Positions 56,151 through 64,000 of a stretch of 64,000 nucleotides of DNA are shown here, piece after piece. Source of the DNA: Pontibacter arcticus (lineage in GTDB: Bacteria; Bacteroidota; Bacteroidia; Cytophagales; Hymenobacteraceae). Numbering within the stretch: the stretch's first letter is position 1; each line of letters opens with the position of its first letter. A model generated the notes under the pieces. It saw only the letters and a list, made by a program, of their open reading frames with translations, did not search any database and was not told where the DNA came from. The position numbers and the translations under genes were made by a program. The stretch spans positions 1 to 64,000 of the forward strand of contig NZ_QMDV01000002.1 of the NCBI RefSeq assembly GCF_003284895.1. Direction: 5' to 3'.

Positions 56151-56233
56151 GTGTTTTCACCAGCAAATCCTGGCTAACCCGCCATTGTCGGTGAAAACAC
56201 CAACAATGGCGGGTTAGCCAGGATTTGCTGCTC
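56151..56233. repeat. Large perfect hairpin with a repeated 19-bp core
   Basis: Two 28-bp arms (56161-56188 and 56203-56230) are perfectly complementary. They enclose a 14-nt loop that itself contains GGTG-AAAA-CACC, so the whole structure folds as one near-continuous hairpin of about 70 nt with a single mismatch. The 19-mer at 56188-56206 is identical to the copy at 10707-10725. Just outside the left arm, GTGTTTTCAC (56151-56160) is the inverse of the loop sequence GTGAAAACAC. No T-run follows closely and a terminator already lies upstream. Confidence 0.85.
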
Positions 56234-56310
56234 GTTTTTGTTTGAGACTTGTTTATACTTTGTAATTCAGAACCGGCATCTTAATTTCACTTCTGATTAA
56301 ACAAGAATGT

Positions 56311-56652
56311 ATGGTAACAATATTTCATAATGCGATGTGCAGCAAAAGTCGCGGCACCCTAGACCTTATCCGGAATGCGAACGAAGAAGTGCAGGTAATA
56401 GAGTACCTGAAAACACCCCCTACCAAAGCGGAACTTACTGGTATACTAGCCAAACTTAACCTGAAACCCCAGGAACTGATCCGGAAAGGGGAGAAGGTGT
56501 ACAAGGAAAACTATGCCGGCCAAACTCTGACAGATGAAGAGTGGCTAGACGCAATGGTGCAACACCCCGCCCTGATCGAGCGGCCTATTGTGGTTAAAGG
56601 TGATAAAGCTGTGATCGGGAGGCCACCCGAGAATGTATTATCCATACTTTAA
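56311..56652 (+). CDS. arsC: ArsC family (glutaredoxin-type) reductase
   Basis: The 113-residue thioredoxin-fold protein has the ArsC active-site loop FHNAMCSKSRGTLDLI with Cys10, the segment YLKTPPTKAELTGILAKLNL and the C-terminal RPIVVKGDKAVIGRPPENVL with the conserved Arg-Pro pair. Enzymes of this type reduce arsenate with glutathione and glutaredoxin, while close relatives (YffB/Spx-like) do other jobs. No arsR or efflux gene is present nearby, so an arsenic role is uncertain. It is a single gene. Confidence 0.9.
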   Translation: MVTIFHNAMCSKSRGTLDLIRNANEEVQVIEYLKTPPTKAELTGILAKLNLKPQELIRKGEKVYKENYAGQTLTDEEWLDAMVQHPALIERPIVVKGDKAVIGRPPENVLSIL

Positions 56653-56956
56653 AGAGGCACACTGGCTTTCATACTTTAGCCCTCTTTGTACTTTCCCAAA
56701 TGTAGCAGCGCAATTCCTATCTTTGGAAAAATTTAAGTATGATTTGCAACATTTAGAACATACTCTAAAAAATATTGAATCATTAGTATGATTTTTTAAA
56801 GTATAAATAACTGAAATCAAGCTATTTATACTTGTTAAGTCGATCTTTTTAAGATAGCTCCGGGTTTAGGAAAGAAGTTGGCATGTATTTTTATAGGTAG
56901 CTGGTACGCTGCTGCTTTAAACAAGTATTTACAGCCAAAAACTGAACTGCCACGCC
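56653..56956. other. 304-bp gap between arsC and the SpoIIAA-like gene
   Basis: No gene is supported. An 11-bp perfect inverted repeat, AAGTATAAATA (56799-56809) with its complement at 56823-56833, is built on the common AAGTATA motif and could fold as a hairpin. Otherwise the sequence is AT-rich and unremarkable. Confidence 0.5.
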
Positions 56957-57424
56957 ATGAAAATACTACCTTATAACCTGACCTCATTAAACGATCAACT
57001 TACCTTAAAGCTATTTTGTTCTACAGAGCTTTTCAGTTTATATATCAATTATGTGCACCAGGTAACGGCTTTCGTGTGGCACAAACACACCACAAGCCAG
57101 CAGTACAAACAAGGCATTTTATGGCTGAACGAAATCGTTTTAACAAACAACATTAAAACAATTCTGATAGACGCTACCGATGCACATGAACTGGGGCATC
57201 AGCAGTACGACTGGACCTTGCAGACCTTTGCCAAGTTCCAGGGTACATCAGCCGTACAACGCGTGGCGCAGATCTTAAACCCTGATTTTTCTGAATCGGA
57301 TAACGAGGTAGAAGCTTCGGCAGCATCTACGGCTTACCCGCTTGAGTTTTCAGCGCAAACTTTCCATAAAGAGTCCGATGCCGTTCGCTGGCTTTTAAAC
57401 GAGCGAATTTTTAGTGTGGCATAA
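56957..57424 (+). CDS. SpoIIAA/STAS-like small protein
   Basis: The 155-residue protein has alternating beta and alpha segments: TLKLFCSTELFSLYINYV, WLNEIVLTNNIKTILIDATD and HEKSDAVRWL-like C-terminal helix (read as FHKESDAVRWLLNERIF). This matches the layout of the STAS/SEC14-like or SpoIIAA-like proteins in Bacteroidota that carry a conserved C-terminal A(V/L)xWL element. Function is unknown; these are often stress- or light-linked regulators. It is monocistronic, followed by a perfect terminator. Confidence 0.65.
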   Translation: MKILPYNLTSLNDQLTLKLFCSTELFSLYINYVHQVTAFVWHKHTTSQQYKQGILWLNEIVLTNNIKTILIDATDAHELGHQQYDWTLQTFAKFQGTSAVQRVAQILNPDFSESDNEVEASAASTAYPLEFSAQTFHKESDAVRWLLNERIFSVA

Positions 57425-57442
57425 GTAGTAGATCTACTACAC

Positions 57443-57483
57443 AAAAAAGGCCTTCCGTTGCTGTAAACGGAAGGCCTTTTTTA
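57443..57483. terminator. Bidirectional terminator between the SpoIIAA-like gene and tamL
   Basis: A 17-bp perfect stem (57443-57459 with 57466-57482) with a 6-nt loop has A/T runs at both ends, suitable for both convergent genes. Confidence 0.93.
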
Positions 57484-57501
57484 TGGAATATTAACTATAC
57501 T

Positions 57502-59886
57502 TTAAAAAGGATAGCCAATGGCAATGTTAAGTACCATACCTTCTTCGCCTCCAAATTTAGGTTTGAAATTGCTTAATACGTTCTGCTCTCCTTTGGGTAG
57601 ATATGGTATTTTTACAGGTATACCCAGGTCAAAACGGATAACAAAGAAATCCACATCAACGCGTAAACCGAAACCTGTACCAATTGCCACATCATTTAAA
57701 AAATTACTCGCTTTAAACACACCGCCCTGCCGTTCAGGTACTCCTTTCTCATCCAGTGTTTCGTTGGCCAGCCATACGTTACCGGCATCCACAAACACTG
57801 CACCTTTAAAGAAGCCGGCAATCGGGAAACGATATTCTATGTTTGCTTCAATTTTTATATCGCCTACCTGGTCGAAGTAGGAGGAAGCCAGCGAATCAGG
57901 AATATTGTAACTGCCCGGACCTATACTTCGGGCCCTGAACGCGCGGATACTGTTTGGCCCACCCACCGAGAATTGCTTTACATACGGCAACTGCGATGAG
58001 TTGCCATACGGCATGCCAATACCTACGGCCAAGCGCGTTACCAGCTGGCTTTCTTTAGTTAAGTTAAGGTAATGCCGGAAATCGTTTTCGAGGCGGATGT
58101 ATTGCGAGAACGGCTGTTTGGCAATAGTTCTCGGGAACTCGTCTGTGCCTTTTGGCGTGCCGCCTAATGTTTGTAAGGCATTCAGTATATTTCCGGAAAG
58201 GTCGAGGGAGGTATTGTTAAAGAAATGGTTCGTTTTACCCTCGATCATCTGGTTGCTGTACGTAACCTGGAAAATCGACCCGATAATAAACTGGTTTTCG
58301 AAGCTGCGTTGTAAGTAAGGCCGGTCACGAAGGATGGTGTCAAAATCGGCCGTAATGCGGCCAAGTTTTACATATTGTAGGTTAATAGGCGTGGCATCGA
58401 AAGTCAGCGTTCTTTTGGGGCGCCAGTTGTAGCCGTAGCTTGCGTTAAAAGAGTTCATCTGGTAATACTGCACCCTGTTCAGGAAACTGAAACCAGCTGA
58501 AATTCTGGTTTTCGGGACAAACTCTGTACGGAGGTTGCGCAGCTTAAACGGAGAAACAATGCGCGGAAAAGTTAAGGTGCTCTGCACACCTAATTCGTAA
58601 GAAGTAAGGCTGGCGTTTCCGCTTGAAGATTCATCTTTTGTTTCCACATCTTTGCCGCGGCCACCACCAACAGAGTTCTCCAGGTTACCGGTAAGTTCTA
58701 CACTCAGCAACTCAGAACCCCGCAAGGCATTCCGGTTCCGGAACGAGACAGTAATGCCCGGCCCCGCAAAACCATTCGATTTATTGACCATCCGGGCTTC
58801 GGCCTGCAATGATTTTTTCAGGGAAGGCGTCAGGTAAATAAAGGCATCCAGTTTGCCCAGTTCGGTCGTATCACGCTCATACTGTACATTCACAAATTTG
58901 TAGGCTGGTAAGCCCATCAGCCGGTTCACGGTTAGCAGGTGGTCCTGGCGGGTATGGATGCTGTCTTTCTCCAGGAAAACATTGCGAAGCAGGTACCGTG
59001 CTTTTACATAATCCTCGTTAGGCAGGTAATGGTAGCCCCTGACGTGAATGGTATCCCGGGCATAAAGGGTATCGTTCAGTGTGTAATTGGCAAAAATAAA
59101 GACTTCATCCAAAGTATAAGGCCGCAGCGCATAACCCGGTACATCCTTTTTTAGGCGTAACAACACATCAGCCTGCCTTCCGCCGGAGGTAGTATCCACA
59201 CTAAAAATCAGGTTTTCGGGGCTGAAGTAGTAATAGCCCATTTCTTTCAGCTTCTGATCGATGCGTACGCGCTCGGCCGTCATTTTGGAAAGCTCGTAGG
59301 GCTCGCCGGGTACTAAGAGTGAGCCTGCCTTTATCCCCTCGATGGCCTGTTGAATCGGCAACGAGTCGCTGAGCGTATATTCTATTTTGCGGATGCGGTA
59401 AGGCTCACTTACAGTAGCTGTCCAGTCGATGGTGGCCATTTTCTTGTTAACCGTGGTTGCGCTTTCAACGGTATTTACAAAATAGCCTTTGTTGTGCAGC
59501 CTGCCGCTCATTACGCCACTGATGCTGTTTGTATCCACTGCAGAAAGCAGCACCGGTGGTTCACCGAACTTAGTCTGGATCCAGTGTTTCAGTCCTTTTT
59601 CTTTTTCGGTATAGAAGGCGTTGTAGATCCATAGTTTAGGGCGCAGGCCAAGTATGGAAGCGTTGGGCTTGGGCCTTACGGTGGCTGTTAACTCAGTCTG
59701 TAGCTCGCTGGTACGATTGCTGCTGTCGCGCTCATCGTTGATCTTAACCTGGTAACCGGCAAACAAAGCATCTCCTTCGGGTACTGTTTTGGTACTGCTG
59801 CAACCGGAAAGTATACTTGCGGCAGCCAGCAAAAATACCAGCAACGGCGCGTGTAAACGGTTTATGCAGTGTTTGTATGCTATCAT
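57502..59886 (-). CDS. tamL: Translocation and assembly module lipoprotein TamL (BamA/TamA family)
   Basis: The 794-residue Omp85 protein starts with a lipoprotein signal (lipobox LSGC, Cys29), the mark of the Bacteroidota TamL form. Residues about 40-350 hold POTRA-like units (IRKIEYTLSDSLPIQQAIEG, then LRPYTLDEVFIFANYTL). The C-terminal half is a 16-strand beta-barrel with surface Bacterial Surface Antigen features: GPGITVSFRNRNALRGSELL, FSVGGPNSIRAFRARSIGPG (the conserved VRGF-type loop, here IRAF), VFVDAGNVW and a last strand ending VLNIAIGYPF. It works with TamB to carry lipids or proteins to the outer membrane. It lies 15 bp downstream of tamB on the same strand. Confidence 0.93.
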   Translation of the reverse strand: MIAYKHCINRLHAPLLVFLLAAASILSGCSSTKTVPEGDALFAGYQVKINDERDSSNRTSELQTELTATVRPKPNASILGLRPKLWIYNAFYTEKEKGLKHWIQTKFGEPPVLLSAVDTNSISGVMSGRLHNKGYFVNTVESATTVNKKMATIDWTATVSEPYRIRKIEYTLSDSLPIQQAIEGIKAGSLLVPGEPYELSKMTAERVRIDQKLKEMGYYYFSPENLIFSVDTTSGGRQADVLLRLKKDVPGYALRPYTLDEVFIFANYTLNDTLYARDTIHVRGYHYLPNEDYVKARYLLRNVFLEKDSIHTRQDHLLTVNRLMGLPAYKFVNVQYERDTTELGKLDAFIYLTPSLKKSLQAEARMVNKSNGFAGPGITVSFRNRNALRGSELLSVELTGNLENSVGGGRGKDVETKDESSSGNASLTSYELGVQSTLTFPRIVSPFKLRNLRTEFVPKTRISAGFSFLNRVQYYQMNSFNASYGYNWRPKRTLTFDATPINLQYVKLGRITADFDTILRDRPYLQRSFENQFIIGSIFQVTYSNQMIEGKTNHFFNNTSLDLSGNILNALQTLGGTPKGTDEFPRTIAKQPFSQYIRLENDFRHYLNLTKESQLVTRLAVGIGMPYGNSSQLPYVKQFSVGGPNSIRAFRARSIGPGSYNIPDSLASSYFDQVGDIKIEANIEYRFPIAGFFKGAVFVDAGNVWLANETLDEKGVPERQGGVFKASNFLNDVAIGTGFGLRVDVDFFVIRFDLGIPVKIPYLPKGEQNVLSNFKPKFGGEEGMVLNIAIGYPF

Positions 59887-59901
59887 AAAGTATAAAACTA
59901 C

Positions 59902-62900
59902 TTAGCGTGTAGACTGGCTTTTAATATTTTCTTCTTCGCGGCGGATGGCATCTTTTCGTAACTTGGTTTCCATACTTCTGAAAAGGTCTGAAAAGTTATT
60001 GTACTCGCGCTGGTAAATAAGTGCAGCGCCCGTTGCCCGTACGTCGCCTTCAAAATCTTCGTACTGGTTGCGCTGGAATGCCTGTACACGCAGCCTGCCA
60101 TCAGCCGTAAGAGAATATTCTACGGAAATGTTACCCCCGAAACCGCCCATTTTATTGTTGGCCTCTCTTTGTCCTTCCAGCCCGATGTCGCTGCCTACTC
60201 TTACGGTCAGGCGGTCGTTCAGGAATTGCTGGCGGAGCGCTACATTCAGATCGGTGCGGCCTTGTGCCGAGCCGGAAGAATAATCCTCATAAGAATCAAC
60301 ACCCAGTTCCAGACCCAGGCCACCGGCGTAGCGGTTGGTCAGGTTGTTAAGCTGGTCGGTCATGGCGCCGCTTATGCTGTTACGGGCCGAGGCTGCAAAG
60401 CCACCACCCGAACTCGCTAACGGATCAGGCGCCATAAAGCGATTGAGCACCAGTAACGCGAAAACCTGTTTGTTCATTTCGGATTCGTCCTGGCGCAGGC
60501 GGGCAAGCGCTGCTGTTACTTCGGTGCTTACACTTCCCCGCTCTTCTTCAGGCAACCGTATATCGAAGCCGATCTCCGGTCTCAGCAACTCACCTGATAG
60601 GTTAACAAAAACCTGGAAGGGTACCTGGTTGCGTAGAGAAGGATTATCTGTGTTATTTGTTTGAGAAGCAACAAGCTCCATAGGTGCCGTTTCTACGTTG
60701 TAGATGGCGCTGATCTGGAAATCGGCCTGCATCGGGTCGCCTTGCCAGGCAATGTAGCTGCCTTTCGCAATATCCAGCTCTCTTGATACGATATCGTAAA
60801 AAGCCATGCTATACTTGCCGTCTGTAATGGTATAGCGGCCTGTCATGTTCATTTGCCCGTTTGGAAGAATTCCCACATATAGCGGTTCGGCTGTTCCGCG
60901 CACCACTAAATTATCGCCTGTAACAGGGTCAATTATGATCGTGATCGGGGTGGCATCTGTTACGTTTACTTCTACATCAATCTTAGCACCAACAAAACCT
61001 GAACTGGCTGAATCCTGGGCTTCCATCCCTAAAATAGCTGAAAGCGAATCGTTCAGGGTTACAAATTCCACGATGCCCTCCCTTCCGGCAGCGCCGGCCT
61101 CATCGGCAGGAACAACAGCCGTAAAAGCGGAGCCATCCAGCACATTCACTTCTATATCCATCACAGGCTCCAGCATAGTACCCGTTATTGTGGCATTGCT
61201 CCCGATATACACTGTACCATAGTAGAGGTCATTGTCTTTGGCAGTGGAGTTCATGGCCAGGAAACGGTCTGTTTCGGCGCGCAGATCAAAGCGATAATCC
61301 ATGTAATTCTGGGTTAGCACATTGCCGTTAATGGTCAGGTTCTGGCCCAGCGAATCGGTTATGGTAAAGTTAGGGAAGTTGATGCCCTGCTCGTTAAATA
61401 CCAGTCGTTCGTTTTGCAGGCGGTACAGCGAGTTTAGCATACTGACGTTGAACTGCGCCTGGTTAAAGTTAAGCTGGCCTAAAATGTTCGGGTCGTCTAG
61501 GGTGCCTGTAATCCGGAGTTTTCCGTTCGCGTTACCGCCCATATCTTTCACCATGCCCATGGTAAAGCCCTGCAAAGAGGCCAGGCTCAGGTTAGCGACA
61601 TTGGCATCCAGGTTTAGTAAACTGGCATTCGGCTGTGCTTCGTAAAAACCTGTTATTGTTAGCTGGTTTCCGTTTCCGGTGAGGGCTGCATCCAGGTTAT
61701 AGCGGTTAGCTGTGGCCGAGTTGGCTTTCAGGGCAATGTTGCCTACCGGCACCTTCTGGAAAGTGAAATCAGTTACATTGATATCCGAAGTGAATGCGAG
61801 GTTACCGGCCATCAGGTTCTCTACCGTGGCGACGCCGTTTATAGTCCCATCAACCAGGCTGTCCTGTTGCTCAAAACTCTGCATCAGGTACCCGATGTCG
61901 AAATTGCTGAACTGCGCCTGCAACGGTGCAGCAGGCGAAACAGGGCCGATGCTGTTAAGCAGTATAAAACTGTTATCACGCTGCAGTTTGATGTTGTTGG
62001 CATAAAGCAGGTTGGTATCGAACTGTAAGTAGTTGTCTGCTGGCACTGTCCATTTATCGTAATTGATCACGAGCTGGTCCGGGTTAAACACGAAGCGGTA
62101 GCCCTGGCCCAGGCCATTTAATAATCCACCCAGCACAAAGCGTTCGCGTCCGTTCTCAGGAGCCATAGCCAAACGCGTGGTGATGCTGTTATCGCGGGCA
62201 GCCCCGCTAAGCGACACATTTCTGGCCTGCAACGAAGGCGAAAGTATGGCACCCAGGCCCAGGTTATAAGCCAGTTGATCTTTATCGCCGTTAATGCGCA
62301 GGGTCAGGTTTTGCAACGTATAATCGGTATACTTTATACTTCCGAAGCCGCCCTCTACACGCATCTGTTTGGTAGCGGCATTGTACGTACCGGCCAATGG
62401 GGCAGAAGGGGAGAGCTGTTCCAGGCCAGGCACAAACGCTTTTATCACTTCGCTGTTCTTCAGTAAAATGCTAAAAGTAAAATCGCCGAGGTTGGTATTG
62501 GCCGGATAAGGGGAATCGGGCTGCAGGTCGAGGTAATTTGAGAAATGCTTTTGCAAGGCAACTGGCAAGGTGCCCAGGTCGTTTCCGAAGCGCAAGTCCG
62601 CATTCGCGATGTTAGACTGTAATCCGATCAGGGTGCGGTCGCCGGGCTGCTGCAAGTTTAGCCGCAGCGAATCGATCGGATAAGTTACCTGGTTCAGTTT
62701 TACTAAAACATCCTGACCTTCCAGAATACCACTTATACTTGCTGCATCGGCACCGCTCATGTTGGCTGCAATTCTGCCTTGCACTTCCAGCGGTTCGTTG
62801 TAAAAATTCAGCTTCTGCAGGTCGGCTTCTCTCAGATCGAGGGTGAAGTTATACTTTGGGACATCCGCATTACGCAAATTAAAATCACCGTTCAGCGTAA

Positions 62901-64000
62901 AATCCAGGTTCTGGTCTCCGGACACCGCATTTACAGTATACAGGTTCTGGTTGATAGTGGCGTTCAGGTTGATGTTGTTGTAAGTATAGTTATTATACTC
63001 AGCCTGTTTGATGCTGGCTTTCGCAACGGCCTGCATGGTTTCCGGGGCAAGTCCGGTACCGCGAACAGTGGCATTCATGGCAATAACACCAACGCCCAGG
63101 CTATCGGTAAAGAGTTGGGCCATGTCTATCCGGTTGGTGCTTACGGTTGCACTGAAAGGCTCACGACCGGAAGGGCCGGGGTTCATATCTACTACTGCAT
63201 TCAGGTTACCCACAGAAGTCCGGATATCTGCTCTGGCATCGAAGGCGGTCATGGTGCCGGTATACTTGCCGGTCAGGCTCATGTTGTTGGGTATTCTGAT
63301 GTTAGGAGGTACCGTGCCTGCAGGCAGCAGCGCCATCACATCGGTGCGGGTAGTGGCAAAGCGGTTAATGTTCAGGTCGGCAAACAGTTTATCCGGGTCC
63401 ATGGCATTTTTAATATTGCCGCTTACCGCTATGTTCGTGCCTTTTAAACCTGATACCTGCAGCTGTTGTACCTGTATATTATCGAGCCTGCCTGTCGCTT
63501 TACCATCTAATTTTACAGTAGAGCCAGCTATACTTCTGAACGACGGATTGGAAGCCAGGTCCGGGGCAAAGTATAAAACATCCTGCATCCCGATGCGGGT
63601 GTTGTCGATATCCAGGTTTAGCGTAATCAGGTTGGGGTTATCGGCAATTGTGGTAAGGGATGGGTAGCCAATGGCCAGGTCCTGAGCGATGCGGCTGTTG
63701 CCGGTCTGCAGATCGAGGTTGGCCAGGCGTGCACTGGTGGAATCTACGGTTATATCAGCGTTAAAATTATTTACCCGGAAACCGCTTTTTTCCTGTAGCT
63801 TAAGCTGGTTCAGGGCAAGGCCCATTTTGCTCTGGCTATACAGGATATCTTCCGCGTTAATCTCTACATTGCTGAACTGCAGGTGGTCGTAATCCATGCC
63901 GCGTTGGAGTGGGGCAGCATTAAAATTATCGAACTTCACATTTAAGCCGGCAATATCCAGGTTGTTCAGGTTAAGTACCCAGTTTACAGGCTGGCCCTGC
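59902..64000 (-). CDS. tamB: Translocation and assembly module subunit TamB (5' part outside the window)
   Basis: At least 1365 residues are encoded and the frame stays open to the right edge, so the N-terminus lies outside the window. The valine at 63937-63939 (GTG) is internal, since the frame continues upstream as VNWVLNLNNLDIAGLN. The protein consists of repeated beta-strand units of the AsmA/TamB type, such as LKGTNIAVSGNIKNAMDP, and ends with the TamB C-terminal (DUF490) region: GGNISVEYSLTADGRLRVQA and RQQFLNDRLTVRVGSDIGLE. TamB forms a long lipid-conducting groove across the periplasm. Its last residues (REEENIKSQSTR) lie 15 bp upstream of tamL, its partner, in one operon. Confidence 0.93.
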   Translation of the reverse strand, partial: QGQPVNWVLNLNNLDIAGLNVKFDNFNAAPLQRGMDYDHLQFSNVEINAEDILYSQSKMGLALNQLKLQEKSGFRVNNFNADITVDSTSARLANLDLQTGNSRIAQDLAIGYPSLTTIADNPNLITLNLDIDNTRIGMQDVLYFAPDLASNPSFRSIAGSTVKLDGKATGRLDNIQVQQLQVSGLKGTNIAVSGNIKNAMDPDKLFADLNINRFATTRTDVMALLPAGTVPPNIRIPNNMSLTGKYTGTMTAFDARADIRTSVGNLNAVVDMNPGPSGREPFSATVSTNRIDMAQLFTDSLGVGVIAMNATVRGTGLAPETMQAVAKASIKQAEYNNYTYNNINLNATINQNLYTVNAVSGDQNLDFTLNGDFNLRNADVPKYNFTLDLREADLQKLNFYNEPLEVQGRIAANMSGADAASISGILEGQDVLVKLNQVTYPIDSLRLNLQQPGDRTLIGLQSNIANADLRFGNDLGTLPVALQKHFSNYLDLQPDSPYPANTNLGDFTFSILLKNSEVIKAFVPGLEQLSPSAPLAGTYNAATKQMRVEGGFGSIKYTDYTLQNLTLRINGDKDQLAYNLGLGAILSPSLQARNVSLSGAARDNSITTRLAMAPENGRERFVLGGLLNGLGQGYRFVFNPDQLVINYDKWTVPADNYLQFDTNLLYANNIKLQRDNSFILLNSIGPVSPAAPLQAQFSNFDIGYLMQSFEQQDSLVDGTINGVATVENLMAGNLAFTSDINVTDFTFQKVPVGNIALKANSATANRYNLDAALTGNGNQLTITGFYEAQPNASLLNLDANVANLSLASLQGFTMGMVKDMGGNANGKLRITGTLDDPNILGQLNFNQAQFNVSMLNSLYRLQNERLVFNEQGINFPNFTITDSLGQNLTINGNVLTQNYMDYRFDLRAETDRFLAMNSTAKDNDLYYGTVYIGSNATITGTMLEPVMDIEVNVLDGSAFTAVVPADEAGAAGREGIVEFVTLNDSLSAILGMEAQDSASSGFVGAKIDVEVNVTDATPITIIIDPVTGDNLVVRGTAEPLYVGILPNGQMNMTGRYTITDGKYSMAFYDIVSRELDIAKGSYIAWQGDPMQADFQISAIYNVETAPMELVASQTNNTDNPSLRNQVPFQVFVNLSGELLRPEIGFDIRLPEEERGSVSTEVTAALARLRQDESEMNKQVFALLVLNRFMAPDPLASSGGGFAASARNSISGAMTDQLNNLTNRYAGGLGLELGVDSYEDYSSGSAQGRTDLNVALRQQFLNDRLTVRVGSDIGLEGQREANNKMGGFGGNISVEYSLTADGRLRVQAFQRNQYEDFEGDVRATGAALIYQREYNNFSDLFRSMETKLRKDAIRREEENIKSQSTR

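Noticed and set aside
56244-56310. A TATACTTTG sequence upstream of arsC that resembles a Bacteroidota -7 box
   Set aside because: The spacing is one base off TAnnTTTG, and the sequence is also an instance of the window-wide TATACTT motif, so it is not diagnostic.

Overview
The window looks like chromosomal DNA of a Bacteroidota bacterium, most likely an aerobic Hymenobacteraceae/Cytophagales relative (Pontibacter-like). This is inferred from family content: a TamL-type lipoprotein Omp85, many short lipoproteins, DUF4377, a YkuD_2 transpeptidase, a GlgE/TreS-Mak cluster and a RamB/ScfR-type regulator beside aceBA. GC content is moderate. No phage, transposase, CRISPR, rRNA or tRNA gene was seen. 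About 50 protein genes are packed in short operons, mostly separated by clear hairpin terminators.

Layout. 1-2530: a polysaccharide-lyase-like lipoprotein, then a leftward operon of lipoprotein, SCO protein and cytochrome c. 2531-3434: a gene-poor gap dense in a 7-mer. 3435-8237: gyrB, an S41 peptidase and a CBM-esterase. 8467-11662: convergent ppk1 and ppx. 11663-16903: cell-wall enzymes (M23 peptidase, L,D-transpeptidase), a second S41 peptidase and a small membrane protein. 17120-38360: a 21-kb storage-carbohydrate block. Leftward it holds treZ, a GH57 gene, treY and malQ. Rightward it holds glgE, a treS-maltokinase fusion, glgB and an OtsA-OtsB fusion. A TetR-type regulator and an ABC1 kinase sit between. 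38425-40228: xseA and xseB. 40379-45494: GNAT, a ScfR/RamB-like regulator and the glyoxylate-shunt genes aceB and aceA around a 48-bp inverted repeat. 45623-45979: a decayed gene with three in-frame stops. 46196-50852: HMG-CoA lyase, a LutA-like protein, a TIGR02587/TIGR02588 pair, cyanophycinase and a NUDIX hydrolase. 50960-57424: a GH25 lysozyme, small envelope proteins, a low-complexity protein, a nucleotidyltransferase/phosphoesterase pair, ArsC and a SpoIIAA-like protein. 57502-64000: tamL and a tamB that runs off the right edge.

How the parts fit. The carbohydrate block encodes an apparent cycle. TreS-Mak turns trehalose into maltose 1-phosphate, GlgE polymerises it, and GlgB branches the glucan. 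TreY, TreZ, MalQ and the GH57 enzyme can return glucan to trehalose, while OtsA can make trehalose 6-phosphate. The OtsB half carries Glu where the HAD nucleophile Asp should be, so it may be catalytically dead. The ScfR/RamB-like protein beside aceBA suggests control of acetate and fatty-acid carbon use. Polyphosphate enzymes and a cyanophycinase add further reserve-polymer functions.

Unusual signals. The 7-mer AAGTATA (TATACTT on the other strand) is hugely over-represented in genes and gaps alike and often forms hairpins. A 28-bp perfect stem near 56.2 kb carries a 19-bp core that recurs at 10.7 kb.
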